From an uncultured Burkholderiales bacterium (GTDB taxonomy: Bacteria > Pseudomonadota > Gammaproteobacteria > Burkholderiales > Eutrophovitaceae): DNA of 64,000 nt. The notes beneath the pieces are model-generated. The model had not been told where the DNA came from, searched no databases, and saw nothing but the letters and a program-made list of their open reading frames with translations. Below, piece by piece: positions 17,567 through 26,256 of this stretch. The stretch is from positions 1 through 64,000 of the forward strand of contig CATOSA010000026.1 in NCBI GenBank assembly GCA_951812315.1, given 5' to 3'. Position numbers and translations under genes: made by a program. Each line of letters opens with the position of its first letter. Position 1 is the stretch's first letter.

Positions 17567-17734
17567 CTAGCAGTCTGTCGGACTTAGGGGTTCGAAAGCG
17601 AAACGGTGGGAGAGCGAGCACAGATTTTAACGAGTTCGACGCGCATATCGGGAATACGTAAGGAGAAATCGATGAAATATGGGCCGCTCTCCCACCGTTG
17701 CAGCCGAATCATCCTGAGTCCGACAGACTGCTAG
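17567..17734. mobile_element. 168-bp MITE-like palindromic element
   Basis: The terminal inverted repeats are CTAGCAGTCTGTCGGACTTAGG and its near-perfect complement at 17713-17734. Inside them a second inverted pair, AACGGTGGGAGAGCG and CGCTCTCCCACCGTT, encloses about 75 bases with no gene. The outermost CTAG on the right supplies the TAG stop codon of gltS. Size and nested repeats fit a non-autonomous element; no parent transposase is in the window. Confidence 0.75.
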
Positions 17735-18954
17735 CCCGCACCTTGTTGAAACAGCGGCGTTGCGATGAAGAGCTGGATGATTGTGGCATTGGCAATGTCC
17801 AGAAAAAATGCACCCACAAGCGGAACAATCAGGAACGCCTTCTGTGATGCTCCAAATTTTTCCGTCACAGCGTGCATGTTGGCAATTCCGACCGGTGTCG
17901 CACCGAGCCCCAGACCCGTGAAGCCGGCAGCGATTACGGCCGCGTCATAATCGCGGCCCAGTGCAGGAAAAATAACAAGGATCGAAAAAACGACCGTCAC
18001 GCTGACCTGCACGACAAGTACCAACAGCAGCACACCGAACGCGCCGCCCAGGGTCCACAACTGAAGACTCATCAAACTCATTGCCAAAAACAACTGCAGA
18101 CTGACGTCACTGCACAGACTGATTGACGGCTTGTACATCTCGATCTTTGCGAGATCGAAAAAGTTTGTGATCACGATGCCCACAAACATTGCCGTCAGAA
18201 ATCCCGGCAACGGTACCGAGGAATGCCTGCCGATCCATTCATTCACTGCTGCGCCGGCACCCACACAAAGCGCAAGCAAGAATATTGAACCCAACATCCC
18301 GTTGGCCGTTACCGGGCCACTCTCACTGGTTTCCTCCGGGCCCGGAACGAACGCCTGCTTGCTGACATCGCCGCTCAGATTGTGTTTTGTGATCAGGCGT
18401 TTTGCAATTGGTCCGCCAACGATACCGCCGGCAATTAAGCCAAAAGTCGCACAGGCCAGGCCCAGTTCCATCGCGCCCGGAAGACCGTGGTCAGCAGCCA
18501 GCTGGCCGTAAGAAATTGCCGAACCATGACCACCTGCGAATGAAATACTTCCTGCGAGCAGCCCGTACGCCGGATTTTCACCCAGTAACAACGCAATCGA
18601 AATTCCGGCTATATCCTGAAGGATCAGGAAAACCACCGCACAAGCAACCAGAATGGCGAGCGCGGTTCCGCCGCTGATCAGGGTTCGCAACTTTGCGGAC
18701 AACCCGATGGTGCTGAAAAATACCAGTAACAACGTGTCGCGCAGCGCCAGATCAAATTCAACCTGCCGATCGGTCGTGAAGAAAACGATCGCCACAAGGA
18801 CGCTACACAACAAACCGCCGCTGACCGCCTCCGGAATGTTGAAGTCCTGCAGGAACCGTATTCTCAATGTGAGCAATCGGCCAAAGTACAAAACAATTAC
18901 GGCGGTAATTGTCGTCCATGTGACGTCGAAGTAAATGGGGATCGGATCGCTCAT
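17731..18954 (-). CDS. gltS: Sodium/glutamate symporter GltS
   Basis: This 407-residue inner-membrane protein of the ESS family takes up glutamate with sodium. It has two inverted halves of five helices with the re-entrant signatures SFAGGHGSAISYG (about residue 150) and GFTGLGLGATPVGIANM (about residue 345). The start MSDPIPIYFD is chosen because it matches the family's usual cytosol-proximal N-terminus; the frame opens ten codons earlier without a better start. The stop codon lies inside the terminal repeat of the adjacent MITE-like element, so the last residues may differ from the ancestral end. Confidence 0.9.
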   Translation of the reverse strand: MSDPIPIYFDVTWTTITAVIVLYFGRLLTLRIRFLQDFNIPEAVSGGLLCSVLVAIVFFTTDRQVEFDLALRDTLLLVFFSTIGLSAKLRTLISGGTALAILVACAVVFLILQDIAGISIALLLGENPAYGLLAGSISFAGGHGSAISYGQLAADHGLPGAMELGLACATFGLIAGGIVGGPIAKRLITKHNLSGDVSKQAFVPGPEETSESGPVTANGMLGSIFLLALCVGAGAAVNEWIGRHSSVPLPGFLTAMFVGIVITNFFDLAKIEMYKPSISLCSDVSLQLFLAMSLMSLQLWTLGGAFGVLLLVLVVQVSVTVVFSILVIFPALGRDYDAAVIAAGFTGLGLGATPVGIANMHAVTEKFGASQKAFLIVPLVGAFFLDIANATIIQLFIATPLFQQGAG

Positions 18955-19100
18955 TTGACGATCACAATGACCGCGACGGCCCAAACAGTTTCAGGCAACC
19001 CACCCATAGATATCAGACGAATGTGTCCGGGTTGCATGGTCGTGAATCCTTTCCCCGCAAACGTGCAGGCTAGATAGCATTAACTCTCCGCGACATTTCC

Positions 19101-19852
19101 TCATTCGAGAAACCCTTCGCGCACCGCCTCCATCGTTGTCTCGCTTATCCCGATGCTGCGCAAGTATTCCAGCGCTCCGCCCCGGGTCTCTTGCAAGCCA
19201 TCGAGAAAATCACCGATCGCGGTTTCGGGGACGCCGGCAAGACGCTTCAAGGATTCACGGCTCATGCCCTCTGGAAGCCCGGTAGTGTTCTCGATAAACG
19301 CAAGCTGTCTTGGCACATCACGGTTGGTCAGAATGTAATCGGCTTCGATCAACGCCCGGTCGACACCAAGTACCGACAGCAGGAACGCCGTGGCAACACC
19401 AGTGCGGTCTTTGCCCGCGGTGCAGTGAAGCACAACCGGCTGACTGGCTGCAGTTTCGAAAATCCCGAACATGCGAATCCATGTTTCAGGTCCGAACTCC
19501 AGGTAACCAAGGTAACGCTTGCCGGAAATTCCGGTATCTCCAACAACCTGGCTGAGCTGTTCGGACCCACCTTCCGGGATAACCGCGATATTGTGATAGG
19601 TCGCCCCCATGGTTTGCAGCGGTCCACGGCCATGCTCATGAATTTCACTGGACGTGCGCAATCGATCTGGGTTGCAATAACCAGCTCCGCAACTTTCCCG
19701 ACGTCGCCGCTGGTCATCCGGTCCTGCCGGCCGGCGCGAAAATACCGGCCCCAGCGAATTGTTCTGCCATCAGCAGTTGGATAACCGCCGATATCCCTGA
19801 AGTTGAAACAACCTTCGAAAGGATGATGACGGTCAGAATAGTCATTAATCAT
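19101..19852 (-). pseudogene. Protein-tyrosine phosphatase (Y_phosphatase3), frameshifted
   Basis: The N-terminal part (frame ending near 19664) reads GCFNFRDIGGYPTADG and RWGRYFRAG, the start of a bacterial tyrosine/serine phosphatase. The rest continues in another frame: RTSSEIHEHGRGP, then the P-loop HCTAGKDRTG (CX5R) and the helical C-terminus. The shift lies near 19660-19664, where GATTGCGC should read GATTTGCGC (Asp-Leu-Arg), so one T is missing from a T-run. It is either a true lesion or a sequence error; with the base restored the protein would be about 250 residues with an intact active site. Confidence 0.82.
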
Positions 19853-19892
19853 TTCATGTGCCCAAAAACCCGGCGGATCTGATGCGCAACTG

Positions 19893-20996
19893 TTAGCCCG
19901 TCTCCCGAAACACCGGCCACTGATTTGCAATTGCAGAATCATTTACGACCAGCAGGTCTCCAAACTGCAGCATTACGTGCTCGCTCTGGGTCGGGCGCAG
20001 GAACATGTAATCGTCAACCTTTATATCCACGGATTCAGAAGTCGACACCGGCTCCTGGTTGGTACTGTGGTAAAAGGCATCTGGTACGCTGGACGGCGAT
20101 ACATAACGCGCCTTCCAGTAGCCACCGTATACGTAGTACAGGCGCCGGCGATTGGGGTCCCAGGCCGACAACGTTTTGCCCATGTTGCCACCGAGCGGCA
20201 GGTAATCGTATCGTTTCAGAATCGGCGTGCCAATGAACAACGCTGGCTGGTTGTCTCTCAGATGGTAGGTATCAAAATCGAGTGGCTTCACCACGCCCGA
20301 GCCTGCAGACAGATCGTTCATGGTGTTGTCCTTCTCGTAGATGCCAAGCGTATGGCTGCCGGCACCGTTCAGGGTCAGTCGGCTGACATCAATGCCGCTG
20401 TCTTTGGTCTTGTCGATGAATCCACGGTACACGGACAGCACTGATTTTACTGACTCATGGTCAAGATTTGCTGCAAGGCCCGTAAGATGCGGTTCGTATC
20501 CCATCAATCCGCCGAGGGTGAGATGCGAAGGGTCATCCTGGATCGTCTTTAACAGCGGAGTGACGGCTTCCGGTTCCGGCAAACCGCCGCGATGCAGGCC
20601 AACATCAATTTCAAGATTCACTTTCATCCTGACGCCAAGGCGTCGCGCAAGACCCTGGTACTGGGCGAGCCGCTCCGATGAATCAATCAACCATTGCAGC
20701 TGCGTTGCTGGATCGAATTCGGGCTGGAACGAGAACTTCTTGTAGAAAGTCTCAGCCGCGCTGACCGGCATGGGCTTTCCAAGCAGCACGTCCGAGTCAG
20801 GGAAAGTATCCGCAACAACATTGACAAAGGGCTGGTGGAACAACATCAGTGCGCGAGTGTTGGCGCGCGCCATCACGTGGCGCACAAGCTCTACCGACGG
20901 CAGCGACTTCACAACAACACGATAAGTCTTGTCCGGCCCGACTGACTTCGCCAGCATGTCAATGTTGTGATTCATGCGATCGAGGTCAATCAGCAT
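19893..20996 (-). CDS. DSD1-type PLP enzyme (alanine racemase N-domain); leader out of frame
   Basis: The 367-residue frame has an N-terminal alanine-racemase barrel (LIDLDRMNHNIDMLAKSVG, then YRVVVKSLPS with the presumed PLP lysine) and a C-terminal D-serine-dehydratase-like domain. The family covers D-threonine aldolases and D-serine dehydratases. Upstream, 20997-21151 encodes a twin-arginine-like leader (MKRRTLLLGGAGVAASAVAAG) in another frame, ending just as this frame starts. Dropping one G from CCGGGCC near 21000 would fuse them. The intact gene was therefore probably an exported enzyme starting at 21151. Confidence 0.78.
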   Translation of the reverse strand: MLIDLDRMNHNIDMLAKSVGPDKTYRVVVKSLPSVELVRHVMARANTRALMLFHQPFVNVVADTFPDSDVLLGKPMPVSAAETFYKKFSFQPEFDPATQLQWLIDSSERLAQYQGLARRLGVRMKVNLEIDVGLHRGGLPEPEAVTPLLKTIQDDPSHLTLGGLMGYEPHLTGLAANLDHESVKSVLSVYRGFIDKTKDSGIDVSRLTLNGAGSHTLGIYEKDNTMNDLSAGSGVVKPLDFDTYHLRDNQPALFIGTPILKRYDYLPLGGNMGKTLSAWDPNRRRLYYVYGGYWKARYVSPSSVPDAFYHSTNQEPVSTSESVDIKVDDYMFLRPTQSEHVMLQFGDLLVVNDSAIANQWPVFRETG

Positions 20997-21335
20997 GGCC
21001 GGCCCGGTCCTGATTGTTTCAACAAATCATTCAGCGCGGAAAAATAAGCGTCATGAGGCTGGACATGGTCACGGGGGCGCCATATCAGCCCGGCCGCAAC
21101 TGCTGAGGCCGCGACCCCTGCCCCGCCAAGCAACAACGTTCTTCTTTTCATGACCTTCCTCTCATAACGAAAGAATTATGTGGCACGGCTGTGGCTCACC
21201 ATACCAGAAACACTAACGTACCCTCCGCTGATCCCCGTGAACACGACGGCCGCCATTGTCAGAGACAGAGACAGACCAGAACATGAACGGTATGCTAGTG
21301 ACTAGCCTGCACTAAACAGGAACGAACCAGCGTCC

Positions 21336-21749
21336 ATGTCGTTTTCCGGCGGCTGCGCCTGCGGCGCGGTTCGCTATAGTTGCACCGCAGAACCCGCCTA
21401 CATGGGGAACTGCCATTGTCGGGATTGTCAGCGCGCGACCGGTAGCGCGTACTTCGCCGCGATTGGGATCAAGGCGTCGGACTTCAAACTGGACAGTGGC
21501 GAACTGGGCTGGTTCGAGAAACCCGCCGACCGCGGACACATTGTGAAGCGTGCGTTCTGCGCTGGATGTGGCTCACCCATTCTGTTGATAAACGACGCCA
21601 ATCCGGAGTTCAGAGTGCTATATGCAGGCAGCCTCGATGACCCTGCTATCTTCCAACCAATGCAAGACATTTATGTTGCCAGTGCGCAGCCCTGGGATCA
21701 TCTGGATCCGGACATTCCAAAGTACGATCGCCATTTCACCAGAAAATAA
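21336..21749 (+). CDS. GFA-family (glutathione-dependent formaldehyde-activating-like) zinc protein
   Basis: This 137-residue protein carries the three zinc motifs of the family: GGCACGAV (residues 6-13), NCHCRDCQRATG (about 26-37) and FCAGCGSPI (about 73-81). The fold is a Mss4-like zinc ribbon. Despite the name, most members have unproven function. The gene stands alone, is divergent from the PLP enzyme, and is followed by a MITE-like element 57 bases after the stop. Confidence 0.9.
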   Translation: MSFSGGCACGAVRYSCTAEPAYMGNCHCRDCQRATGSAYFAAIGIKASDFKLDSGELGWFEKPADRGHIVKRAFCAGCGSPILLINDANPEFRVLYAGSLDDPAIFQPMQDIYVASAQPWDHLDPDIPKYDRHFTRK

Positions 21750-21806
21750 TTCTTTGCACTGAGCGGGCGCGCCTGCCCACAAGTTATTCACACAAACAAC
21801 AAGCCT

Positions 21807-22044
21807 GCATGTTTCACGAAGACGGTCTCGTAGACCACATGTTAGCGAGACGAATCAACTTGGTAGCAATACTTTTGGGCATCTTCGCGCGTGTACGGTT
21901 TGTACCTATTCACTTTCAGGAAAAATCTGCCGTCACAGCTTGAACGATCACCCTTGAGCAATAGTCTGGCTATTCCCCTGCGGCCGATCGTCCAATCTGT
22001 TTAGGCACATTTCCCCTGAGAAGCGAATCCTTCGTGAAATATGC
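21807..22044 (-). mobile_element. 238-bp MITE-like element, copy 2 (inverted)
   Basis: This is exactly the length of the element at 15180-15417 but in the opposite orientation. The ends are GCATGTTTCACGAAG and CTTCGTGAAATATGC, extended by AGCCT/AGGCT. About 150 bases are near-identical to copy 1. The left third (GATTCGTCTCGCTAAC, then ACCGTCTTCG) also occurs in the short derivative at 34765-34829. It sits between two convergent genes. Confidence 0.85.
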
Positions 22045-22056
22045 AGGCTAACGTCG

Positions 22057-22854
22057 CTACAACATCTCGATCAACTTTCGCATGCCTTCGCCAATGCGGG
22101 TCAGGCCGGCCTGGTAGATAAAGCGGTCCCAGCCGATACAGAAGTGGCGAACACCCAGGTCAATGTAACGCCTGGCCTGTTCCGCCTCGCCAATCTCGAT
22201 GCGCGGTGCGATGCCGTATTCCAGCGATTTCCTGATTATCTGCTCTTCAAAAGGCCGGATTTTGGGGCTGTGCATGAGGTCGGGCGTGCCGCGCGAAAAT
22301 CCGAAGTCGGCCGGTCCCCATTGCGTCATGTCGACACCTTTCGCTTTGGCCATTTCAAGAATTTCGTCGATATTGTCGAGCGCGGCATTTTTCTCGATCA
22401 TGATCAGAAACACGGTGGCGTTCAGGTCCTCCAGGTAACCGCTGGGCTGGTAGCCGCTTAACGCCGGGCGACGCAATTTGACTCCCATCTGGCCGCCTTT
22501 GTCCGGCGTGTCAGCGGCGATACTGCGATGACAGGTCGCGACATCTTCCGCTGACCGGATGTCGGTGAACAGCACCGCCTTGAAACCAGCACCAAGCGCC
22601 GCCTGGGCCCAGAAGCCCTGGCTCTCCTGATCGGGTTTGAGCATCAACGGCAGATTGGCGCACTGCCCGGCGCGGGCCATGTGATACAGCGATTGCATAT
22701 CGAAGGCGGAATACTCGGCACAATACTCACCGTAATCGAACAGTCCGGTATTGCCGATGATCTCCGGTATGTCCGGATCAGCGGAGAGAAAATGCGTGCC
22801 CATTGTTGCGGCACCTGCGTTCAGTTTCTCCCGCAAAGTATTGGCCATAATCAT
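22057..22854 (-). CDS. HpcH/HpaI aldolase / citrate-lyase family protein
   Basis: This 265-residue TIM-barrel class II (metal) aldolase has FDYGEYCAEYSAFDMQSLYHMAR near residue 40, LFTDIRSAEDVATCH near 95, and FLIMIEKNAALDNIDEIL (the metal-binding Glu) near 150, followed by GPADFGFSRG (metal-binding Asp). The family cleaves 2-keto-3-deoxy acids or (S)-citramalyl/malyl-CoA-type substrates. It is the last gene of the minus-strand CoA-metabolism cluster, after a 227-base gap. The start at 22854 has weak signals; an ATG two codons later is also possible. Confidence 0.86.
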   Translation of the reverse strand: MIMANTLREKLNAGAATMGTHFLSADPDIPEIIGNTGLFDYGEYCAEYSAFDMQSLYHMARAGQCANLPLMLKPDQESQGFWAQAALGAGFKAVLFTDIRSAEDVATCHRSIAADTPDKGGQMGVKLRRPALSGYQPSGYLEDLNATVFLIMIEKNAALDNIDEILEMAKAKGVDMTQWGPADFGFSRGTPDLMHSPKIRPFEEQIIRKSLEYGIAPRIEIGEAEQARRYIDLGVRHFCIGWDRFIYQAGLTRIGEGMRKLIEML

Positions 22855-23081
22855 GTTGCTGTGTCCTTTGTTCGGCTACCAGTGTTTCGGGTTTTCAATT
22901 TTTCTGCCTGGTGGGGACGGTACGATCCGGTGCCTGCAGACTTCCAGGCGAACCAACAAAACTTCTGTTATCCAAACGGGCGACAAAAGGCAAGGCCTGA
23001 CCCCTCCTTTCCGTCTTCTGCGACGCCATATCCTGGACGGTCGCCCGGTCCAGAACGTCGAACGTTTGGCAGTGAATCAGC

Positions 23082-23954
23082 TCACCGGTATTCGAAGAAC
23101 GCGTTATTGACTACGACACGTTCGTCGCAGCGCGCCTCGAAAACGACACGGCCAGGGCCGTCTTGCCACGCCCGGATGATCATCTCATCCCCGGGAATCA
23201 CCGGCGAAGAGAATCGCAGCTTCAGCGCACCGAAGCGTGCCGCGTCGTTGTCGGCCAACGCGCCGAGCAACAGTTGGGCGCAATGACCGTAGGTGCACAA
23301 GCCATGCAAGATGGGTTTGTCGAAACCGCCAAAACGCGCAGCTTCGGGATCGATGTGCAACGGGTTGTAGTCACCTGACAAGCGGTATACGTTTGCCTGC
23401 GTTTCCGGAATGCGCACCGACAGCTCAAGATCCGGCGCCTTTGCGGGCATTTCGATTTTCATCGAGCGGCTGGTACCAGCACCTTCGAACGGTGCGATAT
23501 CGCCGAGCTTGTTAACGCCTCGGCGAAACGAACCACTGATCATGCGCGTGCATAGCTGCCCGCCTGAATCGGTCACTTCGGACTCGAATTCGAGAAACGC
23601 ACTGCCCTTGCCGCGCGGCTGCACGCTCAGCAACCGCGAACGCACCTGGACCGAGCCGGACAACGGCAGCGGCGCAAGCTGCATCAGATGCCGCTCGGCG
23701 TCGATCGTCAGAGGCCCGGGCGAAGGCGGCAGCGCCGCCTCGTCCAATTTGATCGCCCGTCCACCCCAGCGAATCGGAAACGTGGGAAACACGGCAAAAC
23801 CGTCCTGACCTTCCCAGACCTGGCGCAGATCGTTACAGCCGATGCCTACGGCATAAAGCAGAACGTCGCGCTGATCGTACGCAATCGAAACCGGATCGCC
23901 CCACGGCCCCGGTTCGTCATCCGACAGGATTTTGCGTGGCTGGTACTCGATCAT
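23082..23954 (-). CDS. MaoC-type 2-enoyl-CoA hydratase (double hot-dog)
   Basis: This 290-residue protein has an N-terminal degenerate hot-dog domain beginning DVLLYAVGIGC, the pattern of peroxisomal multifunctional-enzyme hydratases. The C-terminal catalytic domain has YRLSGDYNPLHIDPEAARFGGFDKPILHG, whose Asp and His form the hydratase-2 active site. It hydrates trans-2-enoyl-CoA to (R)-3-hydroxyacyl-CoA. The start at 23954 lies 4 bases after the acyl-CoA dehydrogenase stop, so the two are translationally linked and carry out consecutive steps. Confidence 0.88.
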   Translation of the reverse strand: MIEYQPRKILSDDEPGPWGDPVSIAYDQRDVLLYAVGIGCNDLRQVWEGQDGFAVFPTFPIRWGGRAIKLDEAALPPSPGPLTIDAERHLMQLAPLPLSGSVQVRSRLLSVQPRGKGSAFLEFESEVTDSGGQLCTRMISGSFRRGVNKLGDIAPFEGAGTSRSMKIEMPAKAPDLELSVRIPETQANVYRLSGDYNPLHIDPEAARFGGFDKPILHGLCTYGHCAQLLLGALADNDAARFGALKLRFSSPVIPGDEMIIRAWQDGPGRVVFEARCDERVVVNNAFFEYR

Positions 23955-23958
23955 GTCG

Positions 23959-25269
23959 CTAGTTGCGGAAAACAGCCGCAGTCGACGGATCTTCTGTACC
24001 GCCTTCGTACTGGCGTACCTCGTGGCGGCCGACCACCATGTGGTGAACTTCATCCGGTCCGTCCGCCAGTCGCAGGGTGCGTTGCTGCGCGTACATACGC
24101 GCCAATGGTGTGTGCTGCGATACACCGAGTGCACCGTACATCTGGATGGCCTGGTCAATAATCTCGCAAACCTGCTTGGGTACCAGCGCCTTGACCATGT
24201 GTACCCATACCCGTGCTTCCTTGTTGCCGAGTACGTCCATCGCCTTGGCGGACTTCAGCACCAGCAAACGCATGGCTTCGATTTCGGTGCGCGCCTTCGA
24301 GATAATCTCCAGATTGCCGCCGAGCCGGACGAGTTGTTTGCCGAAAGCCTCGCGGCTGATGCCGCGCCGTACCAGCAGGTCGAGCGCTTGTTCTGCCTGA
24401 CCGATCGAGCGCATGCAATGGTGGATACGCCCGGGTCCGAGACGAAGTTGGGATATTTCGAACCCGCGGCCTTCGCCCAGCAACATGTTGCTCTCAGGAA
24501 CACGTACATCGTCGAACTTGATGTGCATGTGACCGTGTGGGGCATCATCCTCGCCGAACACGTGCTGGCCACCAATAATATTGACGCCGGGTGTGTCCTT
24601 GGGCACCAGTATCATCGACTGTTGCTTGTGTGGCGGCGCATTGGGACTGGTGCGCACCATGGTGATCATGATTTTGCAGCGCGGACTGCCGGCGCCGGAA
24701 ATGTAGTGCTTCTCGCCATTGATCACCCATTCGCCACCTTCGAGCACGGCACTGGTGGCCACGTTACGCGCATCAGATGATGCATGATGCAATTCTGTCA
24801 TCGCATAGGCGCTGCGGATTTCGCCATTGAGTAGTGGTTTCAGCCACTGCTCTTTCTGTTCGGGTGTGCCAACGCGCTCCAGCACTTCCATGTTGCCGGT
24901 GTCTGGCGCGGAACAATTCATGCACTCGCTTGCCAGCCGGTTCTTGCCCAATTCCACCGCAATGTACGCGTAGTCCAGATTTGACAGCCCCTCGCCGGTC
25001 TCGGCATCAGGCAGGAAGAAATTCCACAAGCCTTCTTTCTTGGCCTGTTCTTTCGCGGCATTGAGTACATCCAGTTGACCGGGCGCGTAGTTCCAGCGAT
25101 CGGCACGGTCGCGGCCGAGTTCCTCATATTTGACGCTCATCGGATCGACCACGTCCTTGATAAATTTTTTGACATGCTCGAAAAGCGGAACCGACTTTTC
25201 CGACATGCGAAGATCGTTCAGTGGATCGGCGGGATTGAAACCGTAACCGCTGCCATTGGATTTGCTCAT
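23959..25269 (-). CDS. Acyl-CoA dehydrogenase (ACAD10/11-like)
   Basis: This 436-residue flavoprotein oxidises acyl-CoA to 2-enoyl-CoA. It has an N-terminal helical domain, a middle beta domain with AYAMTELHHASSDARNV (the usual T-E-P is T-E-L here) and WVINGEKHYISGAG. The C-terminal four-helix domain has RFL-like turns, IQMYGALGVSQHTPLARMYAQQRTLRLADGPDEVH and a final YEGG-containing tail. The C-terminal signature is that of the ACAD10/11 group, which handles 4-hydroxy or long branched acyl-CoAs. It is in an operon with the MaoC hydratase. The start ATG at 25269 follows AGGAGG. Confidence 0.9.
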   Translation of the reverse strand: MSKSNGSGYGFNPADPLNDLRMSEKSVPLFEHVKKFIKDVVDPMSVKYEELGRDRADRWNYAPGQLDVLNAAKEQAKKEGLWNFFLPDAETGEGLSNLDYAYIAVELGKNRLASECMNCSAPDTGNMEVLERVGTPEQKEQWLKPLLNGEIRSAYAMTELHHASSDARNVATSAVLEGGEWVINGEKHYISGAGSPRCKIMITMVRTSPNAPPHKQQSMILVPKDTPGVNIIGGQHVFGEDDAPHGHMHIKFDDVRVPESNMLLGEGRGFEISQLRLGPGRIHHCMRSIGQAEQALDLLVRRGISREAFGKQLVRLGGNLEIISKARTEIEAMRLLVLKSAKAMDVLGNKEARVWVHMVKALVPKQVCEIIDQAIQMYGALGVSQHTPLARMYAQQRTLRLADGPDEVHHMVVGRHEVRQYEGGTEDPSTAAVFRN

Positions 25270-25336
25270 AGTGCTGTCCTCCTGATTTATTGAGTTTATT
25301 CTGAAGCCAAACTGTTTTTACACCGGCGGCAAATGT

Positions 25337-26146
25337 TCATCCTGCGCCGACGGCACCGCCATCGCAGGCAATCGTCTGGCCGACGACGTATTCGCCGGCG
25401 CGCGAACACAGAAATATCGCCAGTCCGGCAATATCCTGCGGCGTACCAACACGGCCACTCGGGTTTTGCTGGCCGACACTGGCCCAGTCGACATCGTCAA
25501 CCTGGCCCCCAAAGCCGACACCGGTGGACAACATCCAGGTCGGAAACGGTCCAGGCGCAATCGCGTTGAACAAAATGCGATCCTTTGTAAGCTGCGATGC
25601 GAGAAAACGGGTCAGGTGATGTACCGCCGCTTTCGACGCACCGTAGCTAGGCGTGCTGAAGGTCGCATTCTTCAAACCGTCGATCGAGCCGATATTGATC
25701 ACTCGAGCCGGCTCACCGCTGGCAGCGGCCGCTTTCAGCTGTGGCAGCAGCTGCTGGGTCGTGAAGAATACACCCTTGACGTTGGTATTCATCACTTTGT
25801 CCCAACCAGCCTCGGGAAAGTCCTCGATTGGTGCGCCCCAGGCTGCGCCGGCGTTATTGACCAGAATATCGAGCTTGTCCTCCAGCCCGGAAAACTCCTT
25901 TGCCAACGCTTTGCTGCCGCCGGCCCCAGACAAATCGGCCGGCAACGCGATACACGTGCCACCATAATCGCGCACGATGGCCGCGGCAGTTTCCTCGCAA
26001 GCCTTGGCTTTACGCGAGGAAATATAAACTTTTGCGCCGGACGCAACGAAGCCGCGCGCGATCATCTCCCCGATGCCTCGTGAGCCGCCAGTAACCAGCG
26101 CCACTTTGCCGCGAATCGAAAACAGGTCATTGAAATTGTTATCCAT
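25337..26146 (-). CDS. SDR-family oxidoreductase
   Basis: This 269-residue classical short-chain dehydrogenase has the NAD(P)-binding motif TGGSRGIG (residues 19-26), NNAGAAWGAP (NNAG), the catalytic serine in NIGSIDG, and the active site YGASK. The C-terminus ends with DGGAVGAG, typical of FabG-like enzymes. It probably oxidises a 3-hydroxyacyl-CoA made by the MaoC hydratase of the same cluster; that pairing is inferred from position. The start MDNNFND is chosen over an in-frame extension of 21 residues lacking family similarity. Confidence 0.88.
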   Translation of the reverse strand: MDNNFNDLFSIRGKVALVTGGSRGIGEMIARGFVASGAKVYISSRKAKACEETAAAIVRDYGGTCIALPADLSGAGGSKALAKEFSGLEDKLDILVNNAGAAWGAPIEDFPEAGWDKVMNTNVKGVFFTTQQLLPQLKAAAASGEPARVINIGSIDGLKNATFSTPSYGASKAAVHHLTRFLASQLTKDRILFNAIAPGPFPTWMLSTGVGFGGQVDDVDWASVGQQNPSGRVGTPQDIAGLAIFLCSRAGEYVVGQTIACDGGAVGAG

Positions 26147-26205
26147 ACGGTCTCCGCGAGTCCAGATTTCAGTATTCAGGTCGACATTGTCGCAGACTGT
26201 GACCT

Positions 26206-26245
26206 GCATATTTCACGAGGGATTCGCTTCTCAGGGGAAATATGC
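26206..26245 (+). repeat. 40-bp remnant of the 238-bp MITE-like family
   Basis: GCATATTTCACGAGGGATTC and the bases following match the first 40 bases of the 238-bp elements at 15180 and 21807, ending GAAATATGC. It lies between the SDR start and the VWA gene stop and has no coding content. Confidence 0.7.
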
Positions 26246-26256
26246 TGGTTAGCTGG

